Origin: Corynebacterium marinum DSM 44953
GTDB lineage: Bacteria > Actinomycetota > Actinomycetes > Mycobacteriales > Mycobacteriaceae
NCBI RefSeq assembly: GCF_000835165.1
Contig: NZ_CP007790.1
Location: 1,736,001-1,800,000 of the forward strand
Direction: 5' to 3'
Length of the DNA: 64,000 nt
Shown piece by piece: positions 34,065 through 45,803 of this stretch (position 1 is its first letter; the number at the start of each line of letters is the position of its first letter). The position numbers were made by a program, and so were the translations under genes. The notes under the pieces were generated by a model that saw nothing but the letters and a program-made list of their open reading frames with translations, was not told where the DNA came from and ran no database searches.

Positions 34065-36164
34065 ATGGCGTTCTCCGTAGAGATGCCCGAACTGGGCGAA
34101 TCCGTCACCGAAGGCACCATCACCCAGTGGCTGAAGCAGGTCGGCGACCGCGTCGAGGTCGACGAGCCGCTGCTCGAGGTCTCCACCGACAAGGTCGACA
34201 CCGAGATCCCCTCCCCCGTCGCCGGCGTGCTGCTGGAGATCCGTGCGGAGGAGGACGACACCGTCGACGTCGGCGCTGTGATCGCAGTCGTCGGCGAGGA
34301 GGGTGACGCCCCGGCCGAGGACTCCGGCGAGGCTGAAGCTGAGGCCGCCGAGGAGGCTGAAGCACCGGCTGAAGAGCCGGAGGAGGAACCTGAAGCTGCT
34401 CCGAAGGCCGCTCCGAAGGCTGCTTCGGGCAAGGCTACCGACGTGGAGATGCCGGAGCTGGGCGAGTCCGTCACCGAGGGCACCATCACCCAGTGGCTGA
34501 AGTCCGTCGGCGACACCGTCGAGGTCGACGAGCCGCTGCTCGAGGTCTCCACCGACAAGGTCGACACCGAGATCCCCTCCCCCGTGTCCGGCACCCTGCT
34601 GGAGATCCTCGCCGAAGAAGACGACACCGTCGACGTCGGCGCCGTGATCGCACGCGTCGGTGACGCCGACGCCGCGGCAGACGAGGCCGGGGAAGACGAA
34701 GCCGAGGACGTCCCCTCGGAGGAGGCCATCGAAGAGGCCGAGTCCAAGGACGAGAACGAGACCGTCGAAGAGGCCGCACCGGCCGCCGGGTCCGACGACT
34801 CCGGCGCCGAGGGCGAGTCCACCGACGTGGAGATGCCGGAGCTGGGCGAGTCCGTCACCGAGGGCACCATCACCCAGTGGCTGAAGTCCGTCGGCGACAC
34901 CGTCGAGGTCGACGAGCCGCTGCTCGAGGTCTCCACCGACAAGGTCGACACCGAGATCCCCTCCCCCGTGTCCGGCACCCTGCTGGAGATCCTCGCCGAA
35001 GAAGACGACACCGTCGACGTCGGCGCCGTGATCGCACGCGTCGGTTCCGGCGCCGCCAAGAAGGCTGAGCCGAAGAAGGAAGCTCCGAAGGCCGAGGAGA
35101 AAAAGCCCGAGCCGAAGAAGGAAGCTCCCAAGGCCGAGGAGAAAAAGCCCGAGCCGAAGAAGCCCGAGCCGAAGAAGGAAGCTCCCAAGGCTGAGGAGAA
35201 GAAGCCCGAGCCGAAGAAGGTCAACAACGACAACGTCCCCTACGTCACCCCGCTGGTGCGCAAGCTCGCCGACAAGCACGGCATCGACCTGAGCACCGTC
35301 GAGGGCACCGGCGTCGGCGGCCGCATCCGCAAGCAGGATGTCCTGGCCGCGGCCGAGGGTGGCGCTGCCGCTGCACCGGCCGCCGCAGAGAAGGGCGAGC
35401 GGGCGAACTGGTCCACCAAGTCCGTGGATCCGGAGAAGGCCGAGCTGATCGGTACCACCCAGAAGGTCAACCGCATCCGCGAGATCACCGCCGCCAAGAT
35501 GGTCGAGTCGCTGCAGACCACCGCACAGCTGACCCATGTCCAGGAAGTTGACATGACCCGCATCGCGGAGCTGCGCAAGGAGGTCAAGCAGGCGTTCGTG
35601 GAGAAGCACGGCTCCAACCCGACCTACCTGGTCTTCATCGTCAAGGCGGTCGCCGAGGCGCTGGTCTCCCACCCGAACGTCAACGCTTCCTACAACGCGG
35701 AGACCAAGGAGATGACCTTCCACGCGGACGTCAACATCGGCATCGCCGTGGACACCCCGCAGGGCCTGCTGGTCCCGGTCATCAAGAAGGCCCAGGAGAA
35801 GACCCTGCCGGAGATCGCCGCCGCGATCGTCGACCTGGCGGAGCGCGCGCGCAACCGTAAGCTGCGCCCGGACGACCTCTCCGGCGGCACCTTCACGGTG
35901 ACCAACATCGGTTCCGAGGGCGCCCTGCTGGACACCCCGGTGCTCACCCCGCCGCAGGCCGGCATCCTGGGCACCGCGGCCATCGAGAAGCGTCCGGTCG
36001 TCGTCACCGACGACGGCGTCGACTCGATCGCCATCCGCCAGATGTGCTACCTGCCGTTCACCTACGACCACCAGGTCGTCGACGGCGCCGACGCGGGTCG
36101 TTTCATCACCACCGTCAAGGATCGCCTGGAGACCGCGGACTTCCAGTCCGACCTGGGTCTCTAG
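34065..36164 (+). CDS. sucB: Dihydrolipoamide acyltransferase (E2) with three lipoyl domains
   Basis: A 699-residue E2 subunit, called aceF in C. glutamicum, where it serves the pyruvate dehydrogenase and hybrid 2-oxoglutarate complexes. Three lipoyl domains (about 1-77, 126-202, 254-330) each contain the lipoyl-lysine motif STDKVDTEIPSP. Acidic Glu/Ala linkers separate them, and a Lys/Pro/Glu repeat linker (about 332-385) leads to the E1/E3-binding domain (YVTPLVRKLADKHGID, 391-430). The catalytic domain (about 465-699) ends with the active-site HQVVDGADAGRF. Domains two and three are encoded by a perfect 225-bp repeat. Confidence 0.96.
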   Translation: MAFSVEMPELGESVTEGTITQWLKQVGDRVEVDEPLLEVSTDKVDTEIPSPVAGVLLEIRAEEDDTVDVGAVIAVVGEEGDAPAEDSGEAEAEAAEEAEAPAEEPEEEPEAAPKAAPKAASGKATDVEMPELGESVTEGTITQWLKSVGDTVEVDEPLLEVSTDKVDTEIPSPVSGTLLEILAEEDDTVDVGAVIARVGDADAAADEAGEDEAEDVPSEEAIEEAESKDENETVEEAAPAAGSDDSGAEGESTDVEMPELGESVTEGTITQWLKSVGDTVEVDEPLLEVSTDKVDTEIPSPVSGTLLEILAEEDDTVDVGAVIARVGSGAAKKAEPKKEAPKAEEKKPEPKKEAPKAEEKKPEPKKPEPKKEAPKAEEKKPEPKKVNNDNVPYVTPLVRKLADKHGIDLSTVEGTGVGGRIRKQDVLAAAEGGAAAAPAAAEKGERANWSTKSVDPEKAELIGTTQKVNRIREITAAKMVESLQTTAQLTHVQEVDMTRIAELRKEVKQAFVEKHGSNPTYLVFIVKAVAEALVSHPNVNASYNAETKEMTFHADVNIGIAVDTPQGLLVPVIKKAQEKTLPEIAAAIVDLAERARNRKLRPDDLSGGTFTVTNIGSEGALLDTPVLTPPQAGILGTAAIEKRPVVVTDDGVDSIAIRQMCYLPFTYDHQVVDGADAGRFITTVKDRLETADFQSDLGL
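34437..34661 (+). repeat. Perfect 225-bp direct repeat, copy 1 (lipoyl domain 2)
   Basis: Every base of this segment recurs 384 bp downstream. It encodes the whole second lipoyl domain of the E2 subunit. Confidence 0.95.
34821..35045 (+). repeat. Perfect 225-bp direct repeat, copy 2 (lipoyl domain 3)
   Basis: Identical to the copy 384 bp upstream, including all third codon positions. The first lipoyl domain (about 34068-34290) is similar but diverged. Confidence 0.95.
35070..35222 (+). repeat. Tandem repeats encoding the Lys/Pro/Glu linker of the E2 subunit
   Basis: Four imperfect copies of a roughly 33-45 bp unit encode KKEAPKAEEKKPEP-type repeats in the flexible linker before the subunit-binding domain. 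Such low-complexity repeats vary in number between strains. Confidence 0.85.
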
Positions 36165-36183
36165 CCCTCCCCGCGGTGAGCTG

Positions 36184-36216
36184 ACCGCCGTCCGACCATC
36201 CTGGTCGGGCGGCGGT
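36184..36216 (+). terminator. Terminator after the E2 gene
   Basis: A 15-bp stem ACCGCCGTCCGACCA / TGGTCGGGCGGCGGT with one G-U pair and a 3-base loop, 20 bases after the stop codon. Confidence 0.75.
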
Positions 36217-36252
36217 TCTGCGTTCCCCGCCCCCGGTGGCTTCTTCCGGCCA

Positions 36253-36258
36253 TATAAT
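36253..36258 (+). promoter_or_regulatory. -10 element of the gcvPTH promoter
   Basis: A perfect TATAAT 37 bases before the gcvP ATG, just after the upstream terminator. No convincing -35 is visible. Confidence 0.55.
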
Positions 36259-36295
36259 CGGGGGACCTGCCCCCGCACCGAGGAGTCGCTTCCGC

Positions 36296-39184
<2,889 letters not shown>

Positions 39185-39186
39185 CC

Positions 39187-40290
39187 GTGTCCGACTTTCG
39201 ACGAAGCCCCCTGCACGACCGCCACGAGGCGCTGGGCGCCGCGTTCACCCCCTTCGGGCCCTGGGAGATGCCGCTCAAGTACGGCAACGAGCTCGACGAG
39301 CACCGCGCCGTGCGCACCGCGGCGGGTCTTTTCGACCTGTCCCACATGGGCGAGATCCGGGTGACCGGGCCGGACGCTGCCGCGTACCTGGACCACACAT
39401 TCATCTCCACCCTGTCGACCATGCCGCAGCACAAGGCGAAGTACACCATGCTCGTGGACGAGGACGGCGGCATCCTCGACGACCTCATCATCTACCGCCT
39501 GGGCGAGGCCGAATTCCTGGTCGTCCCGAACGCCGGGAACACGGACGTGGTGTGGGGTGCCATGCAGGCCCGCGCGGAAGGCCGCGACGTGACCCTGGCC
39601 AACGAATCCCTGGACTCCGCCCTCGTCGCCGTCCAGGGCCCGCGGGCGGAGGAGATCCTCCTGTCCGTGGTGTCCGATCAGGACCGCGCGACGGTCGCCG
39701 ACATGAAGTACTACACCTGCGCCCCCGTCGACGTCCTCGGCGAGGAGGTCCTCTGCGCCCGCACCGGATACACCGGCGAGGACGGCTTCGAGCTGATCAC
39801 CTCCAACGCCCACGCCCCCGCAGTCTGGGACGCCCTCCTGGAAGCCGGGCGGGGGCACGGGATCCAGCCGGCCGGCCTGGCCGCCCGCGACTCCCTGCGC
39901 CTGGAGGCCGGGATGCCCCTGTACGGCAACGAGCTCACCCGCGACATCACACCCGTCGAGGCGGGCATGTCCGCGGTGATCCAGAAGAAGGCGGTCCCCT
40001 TCGTGGGCGGCGCGGCCCTCGTCGACCGCGAGCCGTCGGAGTACATCATCGGCATGCGCGGGCTGGGCCGCCGGGCCGCGCGCTCCGGCGCGGAGGTCTA
40101 CCTGGACGACGAGCTCATCGGGCACGTCACCTCCGGGCAGCCCTCCCCCACCCTCGGTTACCCGATCGCCCTGGCTCTGCTGCGCACCGACGTCACCGGG
40201 GAGGGTGTGGAACTCCAGGTGGACATCCGCGGCAAGCGGCATCCCTTCGAGATCGTCGCAACCCCCTTCTACAAGCGCCCCCAGCGCTAG
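39187..40290 (+). CDS. gcvT: Aminomethyltransferase, T-protein of glycine cleavage
   Basis: A 367-residue T-protein. It moves the methylene group from aminomethyl-GcvH to tetrahydrofolate and releases ammonia. Conserved elements are FTPFGPWEMPLKY near the start, the catalytic-type LFDLSHMGEIRVTGPDA, QHKAKYTMLVDEDGGILDD (Asp) and the C-terminal GHVTSGQPSPTLGYPIALAL. The GTG start lies 2 bases after the gcvP stop. gcvH follows after 42 bp. Confidence 0.96.
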   Translation: MSDFRRSPLHDRHEALGAAFTPFGPWEMPLKYGNELDEHRAVRTAAGLFDLSHMGEIRVTGPDAAAYLDHTFISTLSTMPQHKAKYTMLVDEDGGILDDLIIYRLGEAEFLVVPNAGNTDVVWGAMQARAEGRDVTLANESLDSALVAVQGPRAEEILLSVVSDQDRATVADMKYYTCAPVDVLGEEVLCARTGYTGEDGFELITSNAHAPAVWDALLEAGRGHGIQPAGLAARDSLRLEAGMPLYGNELTRDITPVEAGMSAVIQKKAVPFVGGAALVDREPSEYIIGMRGLGRRAARSGAEVYLDDELIGHVTSGQPSPTLGYPIALALLRTDVTGEGVELQVDIRGKRHPFEIVATPFYKRPQR

Positions 40291-40332
40291 AATCACCCAC
40301 TGACACACCCTCTACCGGAAGGCCCGATCATC

Positions 40333-40722
40333 ATGTCTGCCCTGCCCGAGAACTACTCCTACTCCGAGGACCACGAGTGGATCGACTCCGCCCCCGAGGC
40401 CGCCGCCGGCACCACCGTGAAGGTGGGCATCACCTCCGTGGCCACCGAGCGCCTCGGTGAGGTCGTCTTCGCCGAGCTGCCCGAGGTCGGCGACACCGTC
40501 ACCGCCGGAGAGCCCTGCGGCGAGGTGGAGTCCACGAAGTCGGTCTCAGACCTCTACGCCCCGGTCACCGGCACCGTCACCGAGGTCAACGACGCGATCC
40601 ACGACGACTACGCCGTGGTCAACTCCGACCCCTTCGGCGCGGGCTGGCTCTTCGCCGTGGAGGTCGACGAGGTGGGCCCCCTCATGACGGCCGCGGAGTA
40701 CGCCGCCGCCAACGGCATCTGA
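40333..40722 (+). CDS. gcvH: Glycine cleavage system H protein
   Basis: A 129-residue lipoyl carrier. The lipoylated lysine is in GEVESTKSVSDLYAP (near residue 65). NYSYSEDHEWID at the start and WLFAVEVDEVGPLMTAAEY at the end are typical of GcvH. It shuttles the aminomethyl group between GcvP, GcvT and the lipoamide dehydrogenase. It stands directly upstream of lipB and lipA, which lipoylate it. Confidence 0.97.
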   Translation: MSALPENYSYSEDHEWIDSAPEAAAGTTVKVGITSVATERLGEVVFAELPEVGDTVTAGEPCGEVESTKSVSDLYAPVTGTVTEVNDAIHDDYAVVNSDPFGAGWLFAVEVDEVGPLMTAAEYAAANGI

Positions 40723-40732
40723 CGTGCCGGCC

Positions 40733-40749
40733 GGGGTACCCTGTACCCC
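40733..40749. promoter_or_regulatory. Short inverted repeat before lipB
   Basis: GGGGTAC and GTACCCC are separated by 3 bases and lie immediately before the lipB ATG. It contains TACCCT, a possible -10, and could be an operator, part of a promoter or a weak hairpin. Confidence 0.35.
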
Positions 40750-40752
40750 ATT

Positions 40753-41517
40753 ATGAGTGCACCGCGTGAGCCCTTCTTCCCCGCCGACCGTTCGATCCGC
40801 GCCGATGAGGCCCCCCTGGAGATCCGTCACCTGGGTCTGGTGGACTACCAGCAGGCCTGGGATCTGCAGGCGGAACTAGCCGCGCGGCGCGCAGCGGACG
40901 AGATCGGCGATCAGGTGCTCGTCCTGGAGCACCCGAGCGTCTACACCGCGGGCAAACGCACCCAGCCGGAGGACCGCCCCACCAACGGCCAGCCCGTCGT
41001 GGACGTGGACCGCGGCGGGCGCATCACCTGGCACGGGGAGGGCCAGCTGGTGGCCTACCCCATCATCAAACTGGCCGACCCCGTCGACGTGGTCGACTAC
41101 GTCCGCCGCCTCGAGGAGGCGTTGATCGAGACGGTGCGCAACGTCGGGGTCGATGAGGCGGGGCGTATTAACGGCCGCTCCGGCGTCTGGGTCCCCGCCT
41201 CCGGCACCCGCCGCGACCGCAAGCTGGCAGCCCTGGGCATCCGCATCACGCGCGGCGTGACCATGCACGGCCTGGCACTGAACTGCAGCAACACCCTCGA
41301 GTTCTACGAACACATCGTGGCCTGCGGCATCGACGACGCCGACGTGTCCACCCTCAGCCTCGAGCTGGACCGCGAGGTCACCGTCGAGGAGATGACGACG
41401 CCGCTTATCGACGCCCTCGACGCCGCCCTCGCCGGCCGGCTCAAGGTCGCCGACCACACTTTCGCGGAGGCGCCGGACCCGACGAAGGGTCTGCCGCGGG
41501 TGCCACGCCAGGGCTGA
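40753..41517 (+). CDS. lipB: Octanoyltransferase LipB
   Basis: A 254-residue enzyme that transfers octanoyl from acyl carrier protein to lipoyl domains. The active-site Cys is in [17 protein letters not shown] and the catalytic Lys in [25 protein letters not shown] and [14 protein letters not shown] are family blocks. It acts before LipA, encoded 43 bp downstream; the substrates E2 and GcvH are encoded just upstream. An N-terminal extension of about 18 residues is longer than in E. coli. Confidence 0.96.
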   Translation: MSAPREPFFPADRSIRADEAPLEIRHLGLVDYQQAWDLQAELAARRAADEIGDQVLVLEHPSVYTAGKRTQPEDRPTNGQPVVDVDRGGRITWHGEGQLVAYPIIKLADPVDVVDYVRRLEEALIETVRNVGVDEAGRINGRSGVWVPASGTRRDRKLAALGIRITRGVTMHGLALNCSNTLEFYEHIVACGIDDADVSTLSLELDREVTVEEMTTPLIDALDAALAGRLKVADHTFAEAPDPTKGLPRVPRQG

Positions 41518-41548
41518 CCTGGACTTTCCCGCCTATCAACAAAAAGAG

Positions 41549-41561
41549 TAGGGTGAGGGCG
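41549..41561 (+). promoter_or_regulatory. Leaderless -10 element of lipA
   Basis: TAGGGT (41549-41554) lies 6 bases before the GTG start codon at 41561, indicating a possible own, leaderless transcript for lipA. Confidence 0.45.
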
Positions 41562-42604
41562 TGACTATCGCACCTGAAGGACGCAAGCTGCTGCGGGTGG
41601 AGAAACGCAACGCGCAGACCCCCATCGAGACCAAGCCGCGGTGGATCCGCAACGCGGTGAAGACAGGCCCCGAGTACGAGGACATGAAGAAGAAGGTGGC
41701 CGGCGCTTCGCTGCACACCGTCTGCCAGGAGGCCGGCTGCCCCAACATCCACGAATGCTGGGAATCCCGTGAGGCCACGTTCCTCATCGGCGGAGCGAAC
41801 TGCTCCCGCCGATGCGACTTCTGCCAGATCAACTCCGCGAAGCCCGACCCCCTCGACCGGGACGAGCCGCGCCGCGTGGCCGAGTCCGTCCGGGAGATGA
41901 ATCTGAACTACTCCACCATCACCGGCGTGACCCGTGACGACCTCGAGGACGAGGGCGCCTGGCTCTACGCCGAGGTCGTCCGCCAGATCCACGAGCTCAA
42001 CCCGAACACCGGCGTGGAGAACCTGGTCCCCGACTTCTCCGGCCGGCCGGAGCTTCTGGCCGAGGTCTTCGAGTCCCGCCCGGAGGTCTTCGCCCACAAC
42101 GTGGAGACCGTGCCGCGCATCTTCAAGCGCATCCGCCCGGCCTTCCGTTACGAGCGTTCCCTCGACGTGATCCGCCAGGCCCGCGACTTCGGGCTGATCA
42201 CCAAGTCGAACCTCATCCTGGGCATGGGCGAGACCCCGGAGGAGATCCGTGAGTCGCTCACCGACCTGCACTCCGCGGGCTGCGACATCATCACCATCAC
42301 CCAGTACCTGCGCCCCGGCCCGATGTACCACCCGATCGACCGGTGGGTGAAACCGGAGGAGTTCGTCGAGCACAAGGAGTTCGCCGAGGAGCTCGGTTTC
42401 GGCGCAGTCATGTCCGGCCCGCTGGTGCGCTCCTCTTACCGTGCCGGCCGCCTCTACTCGGAGGCCATGGCCGCCCGCGGCCTGACCGTCCCGGAGAACC
42501 TCAAGCACCTGGCCGAGACGTCCCAGGGCAGCACCGACCAGGAGGCCACGACCCTGCTGGCCAAGTACGGCCCCTCCCAGGACACACCGGTCACCTCACG
42601 TTAG
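41561..42604 (+). CDS. lipA: Lipoyl synthase LipA
   Basis: A 347-residue radical SAM enzyme that inserts two sulfurs into octanoylated lipoyl domains. The radical SAM cluster motif is CSRRCDFC, and the auxiliary cluster ligands are [12 protein letters not shown]. The C-terminal RSSYRAG contains the conserved serine ligand. It depends on Fe-S supply, for which ErpA encoded in this window is a candidate. The GTG start fits the family N-terminus. Confidence 0.97.
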   Translation: MTIAPEGRKLLRVEKRNAQTPIETKPRWIRNAVKTGPEYEDMKKKVAGASLHTVCQEAGCPNIHECWESREATFLIGGANCSRRCDFCQINSAKPDPLDRDEPRRVAESVREMNLNYSTITGVTRDDLEDEGAWLYAEVVRQIHELNPNTGVENLVPDFSGRPELLAEVFESRPEVFAHNVETVPRIFKRIRPAFRYERSLDVIRQARDFGLITKSNLILGMGETPEEIRESLTDLHSAGCDIITITQYLRPGPMYHPIDRWVKPEEFVEHKEFAEELGFGAVMSGPLVRSSYRAGRLYSEAMAARGLTVPENLKHLAETSQGSTDQEATTLLAKYGPSQDTPVTSR

Positions 42605-42624
42605 GCGCATGTCACCGGCTGGCC

Positions 42625-42638
42625 TAAAGTAGAGGCCA
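42625..42638 (+). promoter_or_regulatory. -10 element of the DUF4191 gene
   Basis: TAAAGT (42625-42630) lies 7 bases before the ATG, again consistent with a leaderless transcript. Confidence 0.45.
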
Positions 42639-43426
42639 TGGCAGACGACAAGCAGAAGGCGGCCGCCAAGGCCGCGAAGTCCGAGGAGAGGGCCGCAAAG
42701 CGGGCCAAGCGCAAGCAGACGTGGAGCCAGTTCTGGCAGGCCTTCAACTTGCAGCGCAAGCAGGACAAGAAGCTCCTGCCGCTGATGATCCTGTCGATCG
42801 TCGGCGTGGCCGCGCTCTTCTTCCTCATCGGTCTGATCTGGGGCGGGCAGTGGTACATGCTCCCCCTGGGCATCGGCCTGGGCATCGTCCTGGCGATGTA
42901 CATCTTCTCCCGCCGGCTCGAGACCTCGATGTACGACCGCGTCGGTGACCAGCCCGGAGCCGCCGGCTGGGCGCTCGACAACCTGCGTAACACCGTCGGC
43001 ATCGTGTGGCACTCCAAGCAGGGCGTGGCCATGAACCGCTCGCTGAGCGCCATCGTCCACCGCGTGGTGGGCAACCCGGGTGTGGTCCTCGTCGCCGAGG
43101 GCAGCCCGACGGCAGCCAAGGAGCTGGTGAACCAGCAGAAGCGCCGCCTCGACCGCCTGGCGGGCGACGTGCCGGTCTACGAGGTCTACGTCGGCGACGG
43201 CGAGGGCCAGGTTCCCCTGAAGAACCTGCAGCGCGAGCTGCTCAAGCTGCCCCGCAACTACAAGAAGAACGAGGTCTACGCGGTCAACGCCCGGATCGAG
43301 TCGGTGGACTCCATCGGTTCCTCCGCCCCGGGCGCCGGCCTTCCGAAGGGCCCCATGCCGAAGGGCGGGAACCTTTCGGGCATGAACCGCCGGATGCGCC
43401 GCGCCAGCGAGCGCCGCTCGAAGTAG
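42638..43426 (+). CDS. DUF4191 membrane protein
   Basis: A 262-residue protein with a charged Lys/Ala-rich N-terminus, two transmembrane segments (about 48-68 and 73-90) and a soluble C-terminal domain ending in a basic tail rich in Met/Arg. It matches the DUF4191 family, found next to lipA in mycobacteria (Rv2219) and corynebacteria. Function is unknown. It ends at a clear hairpin terminator. Confidence 0.9.
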   Translation: MADDKQKAAAKAAKSEERAAKRAKRKQTWSQFWQAFNLQRKQDKKLLPLMILSIVGVAALFFLIGLIWGGQWYMLPLGIGLGIVLAMYIFSRRLETSMYDRVGDQPGAAGWALDNLRNTVGIVWHSKQGVAMNRSLSAIVHRVVGNPGVVLVAEGSPTAAKELVNQQKRRLDRLAGDVPVYEVYVGDGEGQVPLKNLQRELLKLPRNYKKNEVYAVNARIESVDSIGSSAPGAGLPKGPMPKGGNLSGMNRRMRRASERRSK

Positions 43427-43453
43427 CGGCCTCCCCGCCTGCCAGTCCCCGCG

Positions 43454-43485
43454 ATCCCGCGCACCTTCCCCGAGGTGCGCGGGAT
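43454..43485 (+). terminator. Terminator after the DUF4191 gene
   Basis: A 13-bp perfect stem ATCCCGCGCACCT / AGGTGCGCGGGAT with a 6-base loop, followed by TTCGTGCTTCT. Confidence 0.8.
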
Positions 43486-43533
43486 TTCGTGCTTCTACGG
43501 CTGCCCGGGGGGCGCGTCTGGCACGATGATCAG

Positions 43534-45153
43534 GTGACCATCTTCGTGGAGAATCCCCTACTCGCCCTGCTGCTCATCATGGCGGTGGGTCTGTTCATCG
43601 GCCGGATCAGGGTGTTCGGCTTCCAGCTCGGGGTCGCCGCGGTCCTCTTCGTCGGCCTGGTGATGGCCGCCGTCGAGCCGGCGATCCAGATCCCCCCGCT
43701 CATCTACGTCGTGGGCCTGTCCCTGTTCGTCTACACGATCGGCCTGGAGTCCGGGCACGACTTCTTCGCCACCTTCCGGAGCAAGGGCCTGCGCAACAAC
43801 GCCCTGGCGGTCGGCATCTTCCTCGCCGTCACCGCCGCCGCCTTCGGGCTGGTCAAGCTCTTCGACATCGGCGCCGTCACCGGCGCGGGGCTGTTCACCG
43901 GAGCGTTGACCAACACCCCGGCGATGGCCGCGGTCGTGGATGCGCTGCCCTCGCTGATCACGGACGCCGGGGAACTGCGCACGGCGGAGTCCCTGCCGCT
44001 GGTCGCCTACTCCCTGACGTACCCGTTGGGCGTGATCATCGTCATCCTGGCGATCGCCGTGACGGCCAAGGCCTTCAAGGTCGACCACCGGCAGGAGGCC
44101 ATCGACCACGGGGTGGCCGTGCATGAGCTCTACACCCGGCGCATCCTGGTCCGACGGGAGGACCTGGGCGCGATCGTCGAGCTGCCGGAGGACCTGGGCC
44201 TGGAGGTCATCGTGTCCCGCCTGGAGCGCGAAGGCACGCAGCGCCTGCCGGGCCGCAGCGCGTGGGCGAAGAAGGGCGACGTCCTGTCGGTGGTGGGCAC
44301 CGCCGAGGAGCTCGACCGGGCGGCTGAGCTCATCGGCGAGGCGCTGCCCGGCGAACCCGCCCACGGCCACGACCTGGACTACCGGCGCATCTTCGTCTCC
44401 AACGAGGACCTCGTGGGCATCCCCCTGTCGCGGCTGCGCCCCCAGCTCTCCGGGCTGCTGATCACCCGGGTCCGCCGCGGCGACCACGACATGGTGGCCA
44501 CCCCGGAGACGATCCTGCAGCTGGGCGACCGGGTGCGCGTCGTCGCCGCGCACGACCGCATGGGCAAGGTGACCCGCCTGTTCGGCGATTCTTATCGACG
44601 CCTCTCCGACGTCAACCTCCTGCCGCTCGTCGCGGGCCTGACGATCGGCGTGGCCGTCGGCCTGATCGCCCTTCCCCTGCCCGGTGGCGCGACCCTCAAG
44701 CTGGGCAGCGCCGGCGGCCCGCTCGTGGTGGCCTTGATCCTCGGCGCGTTGGGGCGCACCGGCCGGATCGTCTGGCAGGTGCCCTACGGCGCGAACCTGG
44801 CGCTGCGCCAGATCGGCATCACCCTGTTCCTCGCGGCAATCGGCACAACCGCCGGCGCCGGGTTCCGGGCGGCGCTGTCCGACCCGACGTCCTTGACGAT
44901 CATCGGCGTCGGAGCGCTGGTCACCCTCCTGATCTCGGTGCTGGTGCTGGTGGTCGGCCACAAGGTGATGCACCTGTCCTTCGGCGAGACCGCCGGCATC
45001 CTCGCCGGTATGCAGACCCACCCCGCGGTCCTGTCCTACGTCAACGACGTCACCCGCAACGATCTGCCCGGCCAGGGGTACACGTCCGTGTACCCGGTGT
45101 CCATGGTGGCGAAGATCCTCCTCGCCCAGGTCCTGCTCTTCCTGTTGATCTAG
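43534..45153 (+). CDS. AspT/YidE/YbjL-type transporter with two TrkA-C domains
   Basis: A 539-residue membrane protein with five or six helices on each side of a cytoplasmic region (about 190-370) that contains two RCK/TrkA-C-like domains (the second is RIFVSNEDLVGIPLSRLRPQL). The helical halves carry the AspT repeats (GLSLFVYTIGLESG and GITLFLAAIGTTAGAGF). The family includes aspartate:alanine antiporters and putative carboxylate or amino acid exporters. The substrate cannot be read from the sequence. The GTG start (TIFVENPLLALLL) follows CAG. It converges with the RDD gene, overlapping by 4 bp (CTAG). Confidence 0.87.
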   Translation: MTIFVENPLLALLLIMAVGLFIGRIRVFGFQLGVAAVLFVGLVMAAVEPAIQIPPLIYVVGLSLFVYTIGLESGHDFFATFRSKGLRNNALAVGIFLAVTAAAFGLVKLFDIGAVTGAGLFTGALTNTPAMAAVVDALPSLITDAGELRTAESLPLVAYSLTYPLGVIIVILAIAVTAKAFKVDHRQEAIDHGVAVHELYTRRILVRREDLGAIVELPEDLGLEVIVSRLEREGTQRLPGRSAWAKKGDVLSVVGTAEELDRAAELIGEALPGEPAHGHDLDYRRIFVSNEDLVGIPLSRLRPQLSGLLITRVRRGDHDMVATPETILQLGDRVRVVAAHDRMGKVTRLFGDSYRRLSDVNLLPLVAGLTIGVAVGLIALPLPGGATLKLGSAGGPLVVALILGALGRTGRIVWQVPYGANLALRQIGITLFLAAIGTTAGAGFRAALSDPTSLTIIGVGALVTLLISVLVLVVGHKVMHLSFGETAGILAGMQTHPAVLSYVNDVTRNDLPGQGYTSVYPVSMVAKILLAQVLLFLLI

Positions 45154-45626
45154 CCGCGGATGACGGCGGTGCCGGTGGCGCGGTCGTGGAGTCCGCGGCC
45201 GTCGGAATCCACCATCGCGGCCGGAAGGATCAGCGAGGTCAGGACGGTGCGCAGGGCGGCGCGCCAGAGGCCCACCTTGGCCCCGCCGGCGTCGATGCGC
45301 GCGATGCCCATCCCGAGGACCATGTGGCCCGGGGTGCGGGCGAAGAGCCAGCCGGTGACGATGCCGAGGGCCATCCAGAAGAGGAGCGTGACCGTGGGGG
45401 TGGAACCGAGGAAGTCGGTGAAGCGGACGAAGACTCCGGCCAGCAGCCAGCAGAGGAGCCAGTCGATGGTCACCGCCCCGGCGCGCCGGCCCACCGACGC
45501 CAGGGCGCCCGGTCCGGACTCCGGGAGCCCGAGTTTCTCGCCGGGCCAGCGGCCGGGGGCGTAGGGGTCGTCGTGTTCACCGGGAATCTGGGGGCCGTCG
45601 AGCCAGCTGCGCTTGGGGTTCGCCAT
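45150..45626 (-). CDS. RDD family membrane protein
   Basis: A 158-residue protein with an N-terminal soluble stretch and three transmembrane segments. The RDD signature appears as GRRAGAVTIDWLL near residue 45 with a later FARTPGHMVLGMGI and a C-terminal DGRGLHDRATGTAVI. A member lies between lipA and glnA in mycobacteria too (Rv2219A). The role is unknown. TAGTCT lies 7 bases before the ATG, suggesting a leaderless start. Confidence 0.88.
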   Translation of the reverse strand: MANPKRSWLDGPQIPGEHDDPYAPGRWPGEKLGLPESGPGALASVGRRAGAVTIDWLLCWLLAGVFVRFTDFLGSTPTVTLLFWMALGIVTGWLFARTPGHMVLGMGIARIDAGGAKVGLWRAALRTVLTSLILPAAMVDSDGRGLHDRATGTAVIRG

Positions 45627-45684
45627 ACACTAGAGACTAGCCGGGGGTTCTGGGGCGGAGAAAACGTGATTCACATTTCACCTT

Positions 45685-45714
45685 TTGATAGCTCGACAGG
45701 TAATGGTCTAACAT
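45685..45714 (+). promoter_or_regulatory. Promoter of glnA
   Basis: TTGATA (45685-45690) and TAACAT (45709-45714) are separated by 18 bp, about 90 bases before the glnA start. No convincing AmtR box overlaps it. Confidence 0.65.
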
Positions 45715-45803
45715 GGTCGCCAGGTACCCAGGATGTCCTGAACCCACCTGTAGGCTTAAGCGAGATACCGCCCGACTGAGCGTCAACCCCACTAGGAGTC
45801 ATC

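Noticed and set aside
36217..36295. Glycine riboswitch before gcvP
   Set aside because: Only about 80 bases separate the upstream terminator from the ATG, too short for the tandem glycine aptamer, and no conserved blocks are visible.
45660..45720. AmtR box upstream of glnA
   Set aside because: GATAGCTCGACAGG resembles half of the AmtR motif only. The second half-site is missing, so it was not annotated.
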